DNA from: Stereum hirsutum FP-91666 SS1
Lineage: Eukaryota > Basidiomycota > Agaricomycetes > Russulales > Stereaceae
DNA length: 47,702 bases
Assembly: GCF_000264905.1 (NCBI RefSeq)
Contig: NW_006763162.1
Location: forward strand, 2,086-49,787
Reading direction: 5' to 3'
How positions within the stretch are numbered: the first letter of the stretch is position 1; each line of letters begins with the position of its first letter. A model generated the notes under the pieces. That model did not search any database and had not been told where the DNA came from. It saw only the letters and a list, made by a program, of their open reading frames with translations. Positions 46,591-47,702 of this stretch are shown here, piece by piece. Both the position numbers and the translations under genes were made by a program.

Positions 46591-47401
46591 ACCTACTCGC
46601 CTACATCGTCTTCGTGACTGTCGACCACGGACACGGCACCAAGATTGACATTGAGCGCGGCACCTTTGTGTTCCCTAGCATTCTCATCGACACGTCGTTC
46701 ACCTCGACCCAACCGTCGCCCTTTTGGGTGCGGGACGACCCTTCCGGGAAGGAGGCTCCTCGTTCTCCACCTCCTCCTCGTCTTCGTCTCAGTTCCTCAT
46801 TCTTCTTTCTGGTGCTCTAGAGATGCCTCTCCCTCTACCTTGAGCAACAGTCGCAAAGCCCTCACCAGACCTCGTCCTTCTCGTCGGCTATGGACGTCGT
46901 TCGTTGGAATCGGAATTCTTCAGATTCAGACGTACATCTTTTCGTATTGATTGCTGAGAACAGATTCATAGCGTTTGCATGTACCAGCATTCACGGAACT
47001 ACTAAAGAAAAAAGTGTATCAATAACAATGGTCAAGGGTGCCCTTGACTTTATGAGTCGAGTTGCCGTAAGTCCAGGGAGAGTGAGGGCTGCGGTATCAA
47101 AACATATCAATACCCACACAGACTGTAATCTTGCCTCAACCTCTTATCTTCCCTCTAGTATCCCATTTGGTCCATACCACTGATGAATGTTAACTCTAGT
47201 CTCGTACCAAACGGTTACATCCACCCTAAAAGGGAACCCGTCTGTAACCGTCTGGGTCACTTCCAGCGGGTTTAGAAGACCCTTGCGTTCGGCGGTTTCG
47301 GGCCTTGGTGGGCTCGCGGGAATCAGCTCCGAGCACGCGATATGATCGGAAATGGAAGGTGTTAGGCGGCCAGACCCCAGGTGGTATTTATATACACCCG
47401 G
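46591..47401. other. Intergenic, no gene recognised
   Basis: Plus-strand frames at 46383-46820 and 46890-47183 have no recognisable motif. A TATTTATATACACCCGG promoter-like stretch lies at 47385-47401, directly before the inverted repeat. Confidence 0.4.
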
Positions 47402-47702
47402 CTACCTTTCGTATCCTAGCCTTTATGGCGGAGCGGCTATAGCTCTCACCATTTATGTTTTTGGACCGAGGTCTCCCAGTTCGACATTCCAATGTATCAT
47501 TTTACAATTCATGATTTTGTGCAATAAACACCCAACATCCGCGCCAAAATATATCAATTGAGTGCTTTGGACCTGAAAGTAATGTCTGCAAGACCGAGTG
47601 AACGGGATGAAAAAACAAACGCGGCAGGCCAACAAAAGGTACATCGGCGACAAGTCGACAGCTATAGCCACTCCGCCATAAAGGCTAGGATACGAAAGGT
47701 AG
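47402..47702. repeat. Inverted repeat pair, MITE- or hairpin-like, runs to window edge
   Basis: Arm 1 (47402-47444) and arm 2 (47660-47702) are reverse complements over 43 bases with one mismatch, starting CTACCTTTCGTATCCTAGCC and its complement. The spacer is 215 bp with no gene. Because arm 2 ends at the last base of the window, the arms may be longer. The size and structure fit a non-autonomous DNA transposon or a large cruciform. Confidence 0.85.

Overview
The window looks like nuclear DNA of a mushroom-forming basidiomycete (Agaricomycetes). Real genes are cut by many short introns of about 45-100 bp with GT...AG ends. The recognisable genes are of fungal type: sesquiterpene synthase, two cytochrome P450s, DHA2-like MFS transporter, importin beta-3, Elongator subunit 6. 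There is no operon structure and no rRNA, tRNA or CRISPR array was seen. All functional calls come from reading translated exons; no database search was run.

Left part (1-25 kb) is a decayed, repeat-rich accessory region. A degenerate 18-bp repeat array (333-625) precedes an integrase/DDE-type gene (1864-3681, +). Next comes a full-length but multiply broken importin beta-3 (PSE1/IPO5) pseudogene (about 4915-9090, -). A nine-exon gene of unknown function (9468-12551, +) has one in-frame stop and sits between inverted copies of a repeat, so it may be cargo or engine of an undescribed transposon. Two diverged direct copies of that repeat follow (12731-13690). A large minus-strand gene (14130-18867) has an N-terminal Cys/His cluster, an RG-rich stretch and a J-domain-like HPDKN motif at the C-terminus. 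From 19429 to 21167 a 785-bp block containing a 24-unit minisatellite appears twice, identically, around a 165-base run of N; this is probably an assembly duplication. A 5'-truncated ELP6 remnant, a coiled-coil ORF and a frameshifted unknown gene follow.

Middle part (26.9-41 kb) is mostly intact and reads as a candidate sesquiterpene biosynthetic cluster. It holds P450 A (26876-29194, +), P450 B (29731-31816, -), a seven-helix-type membrane protein with frame breaks (33129-34640, +), a small secreted cupin-like protein (35028-35718, +), an MFS exporter (36839-39116, +) and the sesquiterpene synthase (39662-40983, -). For both P450s, the MFS gene and the synthase, the exon lengths I derived sum to whole codons (547, 519, 560 and 351 aa). 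The proposed logic is synthase makes the hydrocarbon, P450s oxidise it, MFS exports it.

Right part (42.9-47.7 kb) holds a minus-strand unknown gene with one frame break, a minus-strand SWIM-zinc-finger plus ATP-dependent DNA ligase gene with in-frame stops, and at the very edge a pair of 43-bp inverted repeats 215 bp apart.
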